Source: Hexactinellida sp. DTS-2022 (taxonomy: Eukaryota; Porifera; Hexactinellida). Taken from it: a DNA stretch of 64,000 nt. This document shows positions 11,045 to 22,800 of the stretch, piece by piece. The notes below the pieces were generated by a model. It ran no database searches, had not been told where the DNA came from, and saw only the letters and a list, made by a program, of their open reading frames with translations. Position 1 is the stretch's first letter. Each line of letters begins with the position of its first letter. A program made the translations under genes and the position numbers. The stretch covers positions 1,426,001-1,490,000 of the forward strand of contig JAPNXP010000002.1 in NCBI GenBank assembly GCA_028753945.1. The letters run 5' to 3'.

Positions 11045-11618
11045 CAGAGGCGGATCCAGGGGGGGGGGGCAGGGGGCCTGGGCCCCCCTTCGAAACTGAA
11101 ATTGACTGAAATTTAGGCTGAAATTGGCAAAATGATTAAGAAACTTCAGCTTTCAAGTTTGAAATATGGCTCCTTATAAAGAAAATTAACGTTTAAAATG
11201 ACTTCTGAGTGTATATAACTCGAAAAAATCTGGGGAGTTACCCCCCATACCAGGGCCTAGCCAGGGTTTTTGATTGGGGGGGGGGGGGGTCGTGTGCGAG
11301 TGAAGCGAGCCAATAAGGGGGTCTGGGGGCATTGCCCCCGAAATTTTTCAAAATTACTTTAACAAAAGACCGATTTGCGGTACGGGAAACTCTATTGCAG
11401 TAATCTCTAACCATTAACAAAAAAAACCCACTAAATAACATTTCCATAAACCTAGTAGGCTATCGCTTGGCCTATTTTCAGTCTGACAGATTGGGGGGGT
11501 CTTAGGACCCCCAGGACCCCCCTCCCTACGCCACTGCCCCAACCCCCTTATAAGTTGCTCGCTACGCTCGCATTATTTCTTGGGCCCCCACTTTTCAACA
11601 TGTCTGGAACCGCCACTG
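11045..11618. mobile_element. hAT-type MITE, 5-bp TSD TATCC
   Basis: The ends are CAGAGGCGGATCCAGG and CTGGAACCGCCACTG (inverse). The direct repeat TATCC flanks it at 11040-11044 and 11619-11623. The interior has long poly-G and poly-C tracts and a nested element. Confidence 0.65.
11251..11536. mobile_element. Nested hAT-like MITE
   Basis: The ends are CAGGGCCTAGCCAGGG and CCTCCCTACGCCACTG, an imperfect inverted pair related to the host element's ends. It carries G-runs next to the left end. The target duplication is unclear. Confidence 0.5.
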
Positions 11619-11679
11619 TATCCAAATCTTCAATAGTCAAATCAAACAGAAGCAGGTATACAGACGTAGGCGATAAGAA

Positions 11680-11776
11680 GAGTGAGTGGAAACAGTATAA
11701 ATAGTTCTGCCCTGCAAAATCCGGATTTTGCAGGGCAGAACTATTTATACTGTTCCAGTGACTTTCCACTCACTCT
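11680..11776. repeat. Perfect 64-bp palindrome with outer inverted arms
   Basis: The segment 11691-11722 is the exact reverse complement of 11723-11754, with no loop, meeting at CCGG. Outer arms AGAGTGAGTGGAAA (11680-11693) and TTTCCACTCACTCT (11763-11776) extend the symmetry. It is followed to about 11860 by degenerate iterations of CTATTTATACTGTTT. Confidence 0.85.
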
Positions 11777-12064
11777 ATTTATACTGTTTCTGAACTATTT
11801 ATACTGTTTTATATTTATACTGAACTATTTATGCTGTTTTATATTTATACTGGACTATGTATGTTACGGAAGATGTTGGCTCGGTTAATTTGTATGGTTT
11901 TCTTCAGCACTAATGAGGTTTCAGTTAACCGCAGCACATATCAGGTTTTCAGTTATGTACCATTGATAAGGTTTCTGGTAACATTTGCAGTAATAAGGCT
12001 TCCACAAATAAGCATGCAGCTGTTCAGATAAATACTCGCTCGGACAAGGAAATAAGAGCTATTT

Positions 12065-12196
12065 AAAAGTACCTGGCGCATGCGCTAAAAGTACCTGGCG
12101 CATGCGCTACTAGTACCTGGCGCATGCGCTACTAGTACCTGGCGCATGCGCTACTAGTACCTGGCGCATGCGCTACTAGTACCTGGCGCATGCGCT
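12065..12196. repeat. Left subterminal array, six 22-bp repeats
   Basis: Six head-to-tail copies of (AAA/ACT)AGTACCTGGCGCATGCGCT, each containing the palindrome GCGCATGCGC. The first two copies start AAAA and the rest start ACTA. These are probably transposase binding sites. Confidence 0.9.
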
Positions 12197-12454
12197 ACTA
12201 CTACTATTACATTTAATACGTATAGGCAACATTCCTATGAAATGTGACCGTTTCCAATGTGAATAGTATGTTTAAATGGAATGTTCAAATATTTTAACTA
12301 CAAATCATATTAATTGTTTGTCTGGTTACCCGTTATTTACCAATATTACTAATTGGAATGTATGCATAATTTGGTTTCGAATTTAAAACTATAAAAAGTT
12401 TTTGTCGTTCCTTAATTTGTTTTGCAAATCAAGTTCTCAAACACTTATATTATA

Positions 12455-15400
12455 ATGGCAGAATACTTCACTTCCTCAATGATGTCTCTGAATTCGAAAA
12501 ACAAAAAAAGAAAAGCAGAGGAAGAAGACATCACTTTTCTGACAGAGGATGTAAGGAGAGTGCAATTTGCAGAGGAACCCTTAATTATTTCAGAATTCAA
12601 CGTATCACAAAGTAAGTGTTCTATTTATATAAATTATATTTGTTGTGAAATACTATTTTTTATAGCGTGCGATGAAAATGAGGATTACTCAGAACTTATT
12701 AAAGAAATAGAACTTTCTACTATTGAACAGTATGTAAGAATCTTAATTGAGGTGTGTCAATTAGAGGACAGTAAATATGTTATAATAACGGATTTCGAAC
12801 ATTCACAAGGTATGCCTTTATATTACTTTGTTTATATTTAATCGCTGTATCCAAGTTAAATATACAATGTAAGGACGACCAGTTACATGAAAACTAATAT
12901 TATTTACTGCATACAAAGTTACAAACTAATCACATGTGAAAAATATTGATCAGTAAATATATTGCTCCTTAAAACTATTATACTATTGGTCTAGTTAGTC
13001 TGCATTACCCATAAATACAAAAGTTATTTGTATCTAGGGTAATGCAATAACTTATAGGAAAACTGGTATTCAAAAGAAAAAGCCTTGTTATTGATACAGA
13101 ACTTCAATTTTGCTCTTGCTGTGACAAAAATGATTGTCTTCACTATCAAGCTTTTGTCCAATGTTCACAGATGAAGTGCTTGAAAGTGTGTGAGGCCAAC
13201 AAACTTGATGAAATAGTCTATTTTCTAGTCAATCCTACGAATATATTTATCTCAGCACTTGATACTCTTCATAACTATACTTCAAGAAGTGGTAATTGGT
13301 TCTGCAATTCTTGTATTGGTAAATGTAAACAACAACCTAAGCTATCAAATATCCTAGCTATGACTGGACATGACCTATCGATGAAAAATCAACGACGGAT
13401 TGAATACACTGTGGTAACGTCTAATCAAATACCAATGAATCTTGATGAAACTCTTTGCTCCAATTATGACAAACAGCTTTCCGAAGGTATCCATCTACCA
13501 ACTCATCTAATGCCTGAAAAAAACTACTGCAAGCACGGTTATATTTTCAACGGAGAGGACCAACTTAAATTGGAAAACACTGGAATAGTTATATATACAG
13601 AGAATGATGTAATTGAACTCAAGGAACACAAAGGTAGGATGCTACTTTAATAGCTATCTCTATTTAATTTTTGAATAAGAAAATTCTCGTTATTTCATAT
13701 TACATATAATTTATCATTTAGTGTACAGCTCGATATGTGAAGGTCCTTGTAAGTGCCTAGCAGTCTACGAAGGAAATAATTATTTACTCTTAAATATCAA
13801 CAACAAGTACTTCATTCATTATAGCTTATTATACGATTATAGTGAGCTCATGACGATGTCAAGGAATACTCTGTACGGATACTTGAGGTTAGTGTACGTA
13901 TCCATCGTATCTATTCCAGATAATGTATATGTTTGAGCAGGGTTTTTTTTAAGGCCGATCTTGCTGTAAATTTTGCACCAGTATTTTTTGGAGTTACACC
14001 ACGATTTGGGTCGTCCTGGGCCTGTGCAGTGTTGAGTTATACCAAGGCCGCGCTGAGTTACATCAAGGTCTCAACCTTAAAAAATAGCCTGTGTTTGAGT
14101 ATACAGTACATCTCTATTAACTGAACTTAAGATGTACCCCTTCGAGAATATAAAATAACATATTTTATCAGATTGTAAGTACTAATTAGATCAATTACGT
14201 ACCTAGCGAGAACTACTGTAATGCCAATATTATCTAAATTTATCCTATATTATACGTATGTTTAATTAGTGCTAAAAATCGGAAGCTTCAACGAATGGGA
14301 AGAAAGAGTACCTTCAAGTATCACATAGTTTATCATGCCTGGAACGCATATTTAAGATTGGTTGACCTTGATTACCCCTCACTTTACACCTGCCCCCAAT
14401 GTAAGCTGCAGCCAAAAATAGTAATTCTAGATGGAATAGCTATGGGAACCATGAGATCACTACCAGAAGTTATTGAAACAGAAGACTACGAACAAAAATA
14501 TTCTATGATTGCAATCTCTGACAGAGTATTTATTCATGATTCAACCCTTCGAAAAAATTTCTTAAACTACAGCCTGCAAGGCCTAGCAGAAGATAATTTC
14601 AATGAACTGGTAAACATTCATGATACGTTTTGTGACTACATAACTTCCACTTCTTCAAAGTTGGATAACTGGGTGACAATAAGTGAAAATCATGAGAAGG
14701 TTAGGAAAGTGATACAACTTCTGTGTCGTAACGAGCCGATAACAGGATTGTTTCAATTCTCTATTTTGGATGCAAGCGAGAGAGAAACTATAGTTCACCT
14801 GTCTGATGGGGGATCGGCCAAGGAAGAATCCTTAAACCTGATCTATCAAAAAATGTATACGCTTGAGTGTTTGATCAAGTCAATACAACCATCCATAGAC
14901 ATAACCGGATATGTCACGTTAGACCCAGTTGTTGCCTCATTATTGAAGAAAATAATGACTCAAATCGATTCCCTATCCAGAAAACCAACCCGAAAGCTAG
15001 TTGAATTCTGTCCCGATAGTAATGAGTACTACAATTACTTCCCGGCTTTTGATAAAAACTACAAGTAAGTCTACTAGTAATCCTCTTGTTAAAATGTGAC
15101 TACATAGTATATACTGTAATATTTTATATGTTTTCCACAGGATACCAGTGTACGAGAATGCAACCGTCGAGTCGGTGGATAACTGTTCAAAAAGATTTCC
15201 AAAGCATCACAAGTTTTCTCCAGGACTGATGGCTATCACCTGCCAACATAGTTTGCTACGGATTTCAGATTCTTAGAAAACATGAATCTACTGTATTAGT
15301 TTATAACCTACTACTCAGAATATTCAAAGTGCAGCCGAAAGTGATAATATATGATAACGCTTGCAACTTACATAATACATGTATGAAAAGGTAATTTGTA

Positions 15401-15740
15401 TTACCTCAGTGTTTAGCTCACTGACTGAAATTATTTGCAGTCTATTTCAAAATTGTAGGAATTACCTTTCTCTCTTCTTTATAGAGATCCAAAGTTATTT
15501 ATGAAGACTACCTTTCTCATCGATCGTTTTCACTCAACAAATCACAAGTGTTGTCCGTCCTACTCAATGAGAAATATTCACACAGAAGAGATGAAGAAAA
15601 TTAACTCACAAGTTTGTGAACAATTATTCTCTTCACTTAGAAGGATTTCAACTCAGATTGCATATATGCGTGTCGAAAACGTCTTTTTCACGACAAGATA
15701 TTTCCTGGCTTGTTTTAATTCTAGTAAACCAAAAGTTTAA
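12455..15740 (+). CDS. KDZ-family transposase, one apparent frameshift
   Basis: Seven exons join with consistent phases: 12455-12611, 12666-12809, 13058-13633, 13722-13887, 14270-15064, 15141-15390 and 15485-15740, bounded by GTAAGT, GTATGC, GTAGGA, GTTAGT, GTAAGT and GTAATT donors. The predicted product is 780 residues once one surplus T near 15252 is discounted. With that base present the frame stops at 15276. An N-terminal nuclear-type KKRK patch is followed by Cys-rich CSCCDKNDC and a second cluster CEGPCKC, as in CxC motifs that precede KDZ transposases. The catalytic DDE candidates are D in VILDGIAMG, D in IIYDNACNLH, and E in NSQVCEQLFS. The RFHSTNHKCC segment is also typical of KDZ. 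A poly(A) signal AATAAA lies directly after the stop. Confidence 0.8.
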
Positions 15741-15823
15741 TAAATATAAATTTATATTTGAATACAATAAATATTAATAGTGTGTAAAAATGTAATGTGG
15801 TAACAGTTATTCAGTCAATGAAG

Positions 15824-17604
15824 TTACATTTCGAGGGCTACAGGGGGGGCAAGAAAAAACTCTACATCCTCGCTTACGTCTACGAATCCTACACATGGTT
15901 TATGATACCAATTAAGGCATTTAGGGCACTCTACCATGTTAGCAAATGCATAAGATGGTAGGTTACAGAGACACCATAACTTAATCTTAAATTCTGATCT
16001 TAAAAGGGTGCACATTTTAGATCGAAGTATCTTGCTTTCTGTGGTCGGGAAGGGTGTTAATACTTCGTTATTGAAGCAATCACTTAGGTGCGACCTCATT
16101 CTATTTTGTTTCCAGCGAACAAGGGCTGGATCATCTCCGTTTGCAATTGCCAGACAGACTGCAGCTGCAAACAATCCGCAGTCTGCACCTCCTCTTTGTT
16201 GTTGAATAGATACAAAAGTAACTTTTAGTTCTCCAGAACTGCTCCCATAGAGGAGAGATAACTGTACATCCAACTCTTCACTTGTTCTGCTTGTCATCAT
16301 TGAGTCATAAAGACTGACATTCCCTTCAATATCAACACTGGAGCACACCCAATGAAGTGCCCCGTCATGGTGTATTTGCATGCTTGGACGGGGAGCTCTG
16401 ACGAATTGCCGGTTCTAAAATAGAAATCTTAAAATAAATTAGGCTGCTATGAGACGAGTGTTGGCCTAATTAAGTAGTAAACTTTATCTTAATTACTTAC
16501 TTTGGAAAGAATTGTATCCTGAAGGCCCTGTACATGGGGATAAGTATTCTTCAAGAGATCCTATATAATTTACATCGTAAATATCATAACTATATCTGTT
16601 GCTAATCAACTTACACAAAATGCATTAATACACGTATCAGTTAGGAATGTATTTCCAGTTGACAGCTCATGTAGGGATTGTGATTTGTCTTTTCGGGTGA
16701 CTATCGGTGTAAATTCAAAAATGGGGCTCAACGGTATCGTACCCAAAAGCGTGGCTAAGCTGGGTGTAGGTACAGGGAAAGTAGGGTCTGTGTAAGAAGA
16801 GATTTCGATCTGTTTTAATTCTGGAAAGAAAGATCCGTTACTACTAGTATCGATATCGGATACCGGGATCGCTTTGGCAGATGAACACTGAGGATGAGTA
16901 GTCTCTGCTGAGTGTGTTTGTTGATCCTCAAATCTGGTTTCTGGAGATATCCTGGGATTTTTACTAGAGAACGCTTCTGAAGATGTTCTACGCCTTTTAG
17001 TTGCGTGAGGAATCGTCTTTGGACTACTATGAGATTGCTCTCGAACGTTATCGCGGTTTCTACTATCTTTGTAACACTTGATAATTTTACATAGAGACTC
17101 TCTATTGCAGAGCTTGATATTCTTATATTCCACGTCGTTTGGCCAAAATGATGGTTTTAGGGAATCGTCCTTCCAAAAAGCACTGTTTTTCCCTAATTAT
17201 AGGATGTCGAGTCACACTAAGCATACATTCGGGGATAATATTCGTTTTAGTTCCGTTATTTAATAAATAAATGACAACTCACCAATCGAATCTTTCGTAA
17301 TCCACGAGACAAGCTTTCGAAGGGTTGGTACATTGACTATGTCCAGATCTCCCCAGATAAGATCGATTATTCGTTGGTCATCAGATAGCTTGTCATGGCA
17401 CGGTTCGATGTGTTTACCAACTATGGACTTCGAAACGTCATCTTTCAGAGAATGTACGAGCTGTTGAAATTTCTCTGGCCCTATGGTAGCTAGTTTTCCT
17501 CTCCATGTATGTACCACTCCTATACTTTCTCCTGTTATGGACCGGAATTGCTTGAGAGTAGAGGACAACATCTCACGAGCGTTCGATTTTGTCATTCGAG
17601 GCAT
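15824..17604 (-). CDS. Ulp1-like cysteine protease with C-terminal PHD-like finger
   Basis: Four exons (17604-17283, 17192-16615, 16560-16501 and 16414-15824) join in frame into 516 residues with no stop. The N-terminal 110 residues are helical and charged, and a WPNDVEYKNIKLCNRE box follows. A Ser/Thr-rich basic stretch with KRRR comes next. The short third exon (LLKNTYPHVQGLQDTIL) opens the protease domain. Its catalytic set is visible: His in GALHWVCSS, Asp in LYDSM, Gln in SIQQQRGG and Cys in ADCGLFA. The C-terminus has CLC...ECPKC and WYHKPC, a PHD-type zinc finger. The family cleaves SUMO or ubiquitin-like proteins. Convergent with the transposase inside the same transposon, it probably protects or processes the transposase or modifies chromatin; that role is inference. 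Confidence 0.78.
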
Positions 17605-17627
17605 TTTAGCTACTTGTAAATTATATA

Positions 17628-17705
17628 CAGTAAACTCTCGTTATAACGAAGTGCTTCAGATATCCATTTCGTTATAGCCGACTTCGTTACAAAGGGAGTT
17701 CACTG
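17628..17705. mobile_element. 78-bp TA-target MITE near the transposon's right end
   Basis: Its ends are CAGTAAACTCTCGTTATAAC and the inverse, finishing GGGAGTTCACTG, bordered by TA on both sides. It lies in the Ulp1 gene's 5' flank, so it could affect that promoter. Confidence 0.6.
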
Positions 17706-17816
17706 TAACTGTTTAGTTAATTATTCAGATAGTGCCCAGTACTCAATATTTATTATTTAAAACGAAAGCCTATTTAATTAAACACACCTCATATACGGAT
17801 GTTGCGTCACACGAGT

Positions 17817-17904
17817 AGCGCATGCGCCAGGTACTTTTAGCGCATGCGCCAGGTACTAGTAGCGCATGCGCCAGGTACTTTTAGCGCATGCGCCAGGTAC
17901 TTTT
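17817..17904. repeat. Right subterminal array, four 22-bp repeats (inverted)
   Basis: Four copies of AGCGCATGCGCCAGGTACT followed by TTT or AGT, the reverse complement of the left array. The outermost copies at both ends carry the AAAA/TTTT variant. Confidence 0.9.
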
Positions 17905-17922
17905 AAATATATGGGAAATAAG

Positions 17923-18769
17923 TAATTTTATTTCAATGTATTTCTAAACTATTCAAAAATAGTTTTTCAGCCCAAAATAAGAATATCTGTGAAAGCAAGT
18001 TTCCTCGAAAATCGTATTTACCAGAAAAGATGTTCATTCAAGAAAATAGTACATACAGTAGACTCTGCTTAATAATACATTAACTAGTCTTAAACCTAAT
18101 CAGCAATGTACTAAATATCGATAAATTATATAATATTGCATATTGTCACTGTACAGCATTATTGACATATTATTGACATAAAGTAAGTCAGGAATTTGGA
18201 GTCAGTTGTAACTTATATCGGTTGCATTGACTCAAATCGATTTTATATTGACTCTTGCGATCAGAGGAAGAAATTGAACCCTTTAATTAACTGTTTTAAG
18301 ATCTTTGACTTTTGGAAATTTATTCTATAAACCTTCACTCGTGAAGTCTGAAAATCCAAAATTTCATGTACGTATAATAATGGTTATATAATTAATTATT
18401 TCAACCTACCAGAGTCGCTGAAACCCAATGACATTAATAGTCCCCTCTACAAAATCGATCCTAATTCCGAAAATACAGAATTTTGAGTATAGAATTCAGA
18501 AAATTCAATTAAAAGGGTGTGCACTAGTGGTGTTAGTTATAGTTAACTGGGTCACTTTTTAGATCGGGTATGTTTTGACTCTTTTGACCCAATTAACCGG
18601 TGCCTCAATTAACTAACTAGTGATCATTGTACGTAGTTGTGAAATATCTATCGATTTTATTAACTGCGTTAATTCCAATAAATTGATCAAATTACGTATA
18701 ATAAAATAATATAAATAAATAATAACTGATAAATATAAGCGATAATATTTCGAATAAAAAAATCACTTT
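17923..18769. other. Intergenic, nothing firm
   Basis: AT-rich. A one-sided CAGTAGACTCTGCTTAATAA end at 18057 resembles the TA-target MITE ends seen elsewhere, but I could not find its partner. Confidence 0.35.
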
Positions 18770-19003
18770 TTAATTAAATCCTTTCCACAAATAACTGTTC
18801 TGTATTCCCATTTCGCTGCCAGCCCCAGTTCTCTTATGGTCTGGCACTCTCGTGCGCACCTGACAGAGCCTGTCGACTATCTCCTCCATCTGCTCTCGTC
18901 CCACGCACTTAGAGCCGTACACTTTATGACTGCCAGACTTGTAAGGAGACTGTTTGGCTCTTTTAGTGGACTGTTTCACGTCTTTATCAGCTGTTATGTC
19001 CAT
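18770..19003 (-). CDS. Small unnamed protein
   Basis: A 77-codon frame that stands out as GC-rich in AT-rich surroundings. The start MDITADKD is chosen because an acceptor-like AG lies just upstream and the frame beyond it is AT-rich. The sequence is basic in its first half (KQSTKRAKQSPYKSG) and then has GSHKVYGSKCVGREQMEEIV and a short helix. There is no signal peptide or membrane segment. I do not recognise the family. It could be the last exon of a longer gene. It lies 880 bp downstream of intersectin on the same strand. Confidence 0.5.
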   Translation of the reverse strand: MDITADKDVKQSTKRAKQSPYKSGSHKVYGSKCVGREQMEEIVDRLCQVRTRVPDHKRTGAGSEMGIQNSYLWKGFN

Positions 19004-19883
19004 TGTACCAGTAGCTACCTGACTAGTTAATAAATGCAAACATCAACAGAAAAGATATTTTGCAAGTGTAAATACACAACTTATCAAATCAATGAAAAAT
19101 CCCATAAAATGATAGCAAAGATTATCAATGCGATGACTGTAATATACGTATATTGATTATTCAGGCCCGTAGCAAGCCAATTATTATTGGTGCGGCAGTG
19201 ACGTCAGTTATTTACTTTAAAACACCCATTACTGAGTCTCTTGTCCTTTATACTCTTTTCTGTCTGTTTGAAGTACTCACCTATACCTTACCAGTACCAT
19301 TTGTGCCGCAACTGGACCATTAATGCCGATTCTGTACCAGTATTACCTCGCCATGTCGCACCTATGGTTGTGGGTGACTTAAATGTAGTGCCCAAATATT
19401 TATGTGTTAACCTAAATATTAGTGCGGCCTGCTGCACCTGCTCCTACGGCCCTGTAATAATTAAATATGGTATATGAAGCTGGGAGTACTATGTTGTCAT
19501 CTCACGTAATGAGGTCTCAATATTCTCTATACAATTTAATCTACGGTGACGTGAGAAAGTGCTTATTAGTTTACTTTGTATAATGGATGGCAACTGTGAA
19601 TTGTAAATATGTTAAATATAACAGGATGTATGCTAAACATTTAAATTCAGATTATAATTTTACAGCTGTAAAGTAATAACACCAAAGTTGCTCATTTGGT
19701 AATACAGCTGAACTAAGAGACGTATGTAATTAAGAGCGGTACTTGAATACACTTGGATAAAGTTTGAACTAAAAAGTAGTTAATTATAATACAATACATA
19801 GAAATCGCATACAATTACAAACCATAGGGACTGCTATTTAAATTTGTAAAACAATATTAAACCCAAACTCTGACAGCTGTTAA
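19004..19883. other. Intergenic between the small gene and intersectin
   Basis: AT-rich sequence, including the intersectin 3' flank. A GTGCGGCAGTGACGTCAGTT stretch near 19190 and a GTGCGGCCTGCTGCACC stretch near 19420 look like repeat debris. No gene seen. Confidence 0.4.
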
Positions 19884-22800
19884 TTAAGAGAGATCAACGT
19901 CTCCAGTGACTCGAGAAAAGCTGTACTCAGAACGCAGCGCCTCGGCCAGACTCCCGCTGCTCGCGTCCTGGTAGCTAGACACATCGAAGAGTCTATCTTC
20001 CCGACATCTCTCCATTCCCTCCGCCAGCTGACTGACCCAGTTCATGCAGCTGGTGTGGTTCTCGGCTCTCAGCTGGAGAGACCGGATCTGGTTCTCCAGC
20101 GAGTCGAACACTTCCAGAAGGAAGCAGCACTCATCTCCCACGCACGACTTCACACTAACCACGTTACTGAGCTTATAGGGACACCTGTAGTTTATAAGTT
20201 TGCACTCCTCGTCCTCGAACAGGTCGCTGCTGGAGATGTGACGCTGAAACAGGTTCTTAGAGGGCCTGGTTAATAGCAGGAGGTCGTTGAATAGGAACCC
20301 CACTAGTTCCTTATTGCTGTTTGTTTTGACTAGCTTTCCAGTGTACATTAGCTTCCGGCTAATCTCAGACCGAGTGTGTATTATGTTCTTGCATATAACT
20401 TCATTTTCAGCAAACTCCAGATGGTTCATAACCCACTCCACCCTGCTCTTGTTCTCCTGCGTCCTGACCCCCTCGTTGGCCTGTATGCATATCTGCTCCA
20501 GCTGCGAGAGAGCGGAGTCCAGCTGGGACTTCAGAGCTGAGTCCGCGGCGGGACACAGCTCGAGCAGTCTCTTCAGGAACAGCTGGTACTTGGTGATCCT
20601 CTGCATCGGCTTGAGCATGAAGCTGCTGATGGGCAGGTGGGCGGTGCGCGGGTCCTGTCCCCACATCGCCTGCAGCTCCCGGATGCTCGCGTCCGTCTCC
20701 AGCTTCTTCTGCAGCAGACTGATGGCGCTGCTCTGGTTGGAGCACCACGTCACGAACCGCTGCAGAGAGGGCACTTGTGAGTGGAAGAGACCGGCCATAA
20801 CTTCAAAGCACTTCTGCTGGTCCCTGTCACTCTGCATTCCTTCCACCATCCGCCTGGATACCGCCACTAGCTCGCGCCAGTTAACCATTATCTGCTTGAG
20901 CTGGTTCTGCGTGAGGAGGCGGTTCTTCTCGATGGGCTGGAACACGAGCTCGTCAACCAGCTGCAGGTCGGTCAGGTAGGACAGCTCTGAGGACACTATC
21001 TCTGTAATTACGAACTCTAACTCGTTCTCCATAGAATGCGTGTCGTTCTTTTTGAACTCTTCCCTAAGCTCCTGCACGTAGTTAGCTGGGAATAATCCTA
21101 TCTTCCCCCTCAGCTCGCCTCTCCACCAATTGTCCGTTGACTTGGAAATAAGGTTAATAACATCCCCAGTGCTGAATGTAATCTCGTCATCATTCTGCGC
21201 CGTGTAGGGATACACTGCCGAGTATTTAACTCCATTGCTCTTATCCACCACGAAATGGCTCTTCTCTACGTACTTGAAAGGGAAGTAGCCCTGTCTCCCA
21301 TTGAACTCCCCCGTGGCCCATTCTCCGTCCACAGAGACCAGCTTGATGTTGTCTCCCTTCTTGAAAGTCAGATCCTCCTCATAGGCCTGATGGTAGTCGT
21401 ACAGAGTTATGTAGTACGCGCCTATCTCTGGGGAGCTGTTGCTCTCCCTGCTCTGCTCCGCTGGCCTGGGCTTAGCTGCGGTATCTGCCTTGCTGGGGAT
21501 GAAGGAGCAGGGGAACCAGCCGGAGATGCCCGTACTCTCCACCCGCCCGCGGTACCACTTGCCCCCAGCGCGACTCATGTCGATGTGCAGCGTGTCTCCC
21601 GCCTGGAAGCAGAAGTCCCCGCCGCGCTGCTTGAACCTCATGCTGGCTAGTGTCGAGAAGGGAGCAATGGAATGTTCCTCCTGGCTGGTGTCGGTTGAGG
21701 CCGAGGCTTGCTTGGTTTGTGAGTGTGCGAGCGCGAGCGGCCTAGGAGCTGCTTGAGGCTGGGATTGAGAGGGCTGGGATCGGGACTTAGAAATGGGCGC
21801 AGGCGGCTCTGCTGTTCTATTTAACTCCACAGATCCGGTGTAGACCGTGTTGGTCTGCTCCATCTTGTTCTTAAGGTCCTGAACAACGGAGAGCTTGCTC
21901 ACCGTGGGCTCTGTGGAGGATATAATTGGCTTATTCTGTGATGGACCAGAGTTGTGTCGAGCTGCAGCAGTCGGTACTTGGATATTTCCATAAATAGGCG
22001 AGGTTACTTCTTCTCTCTCTCCCGGGTTAGATATCTTAGCAACATAACTGGCAGGTAGGTATCCAGACTTCCCATCCAACTCTCCGTGCATCCACTTATC
22101 AATCGTTTCAGTGATGAGAATCTTGTCGTGCTTCTTGAACATCAGGTCCCCCTCCTGCGTCCCGTTAAAGTCGTACAGAGCTAGATGCAGCACGCCCGGC
22201 CTCTGCTCTGGAGACAGAATTGCCCCGACAGCAGTGGCGATATCGCATCGCGGCTTTACGGCTGAGTCCTGCGGGGCATTAGACCGCTCAAAGGTGTCTT
22301 CGAACTGGTTTGACTTGACAACTGGTGTCGCTAGCAGTCTGACAGCAAACTTAGGGAACCAGCCACTCTTGTCGCCATAAGACCCGTAGAGCCACTTGCT
22401 CTGTGTCTTCTCTTTCGAAACAGAAATGAGAGTTCCCTTCTCGAAGCAGAGCTGCTCAGCTGTCCGTCCTTTGTAAGCGACCTTAGCTTCCACTTGGTAC
22501 GCTTCCACTGTCTGTTCGTCCGACTCCGCCCCCAGAGCAGACCTGGGCAGGTACTTCTGGGGCTGCGCGTATATCTCCTCCACAGGAGCTGCTTGCTGTT
22601 TAGCTGGTTCTGTTTGTTGTGGTTTTGTTGGTTCTGTTTCTTGTTGTTGTGGTGGCGGTTCTATTTCGTGTTTGTCGGCAATTGAGTAGGGAGCCGGGAT
22701 GGGCGGGGCAGTGCGAATCGGCAGTTTCTGCACATAGCTCTCCGGCACAATCCCGCAGACGCCGTCAATCTCCGCCCCCACCCACCCGTCGTCCGGACCG

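Larger units (their letters stand above)
12057..17913. mobile_element. Complete KDZ-type DNA transposon with Ulp1-PHD companion gene
   Basis: This is a 5.86-kb element. Its ends share TATTTAAAAGTACC in inverted orientation and run into inverted arrays of a 22-bp repeat (six copies left, four right). A 9-bp direct repeat GGAAATAAG flanks it (12048-12056 and 17914-17922) and is the candidate target-site duplication. Inside, two multi-exon genes converge: a KDZ-type transposase (12455-15740, plus) and an Ulp1-like protease (17604-15824, minus), with 83 bp between stops. A small TA-target MITE lies inside near the right end. KDZ (Kyakuja-Dileera-Zisupton) transposases are known from fungi and several animals, and some relatives carry Ulp1 domains. 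That both genes mobilise this element is inference. Confidence 0.8.

Noticed and set aside
12065..12196. CRISPR-like direct repeats
   Set aside because: The 22-bp units are contiguous with no spacers, recur inverted at 17817-17904 and frame a transposon in an animal genome.
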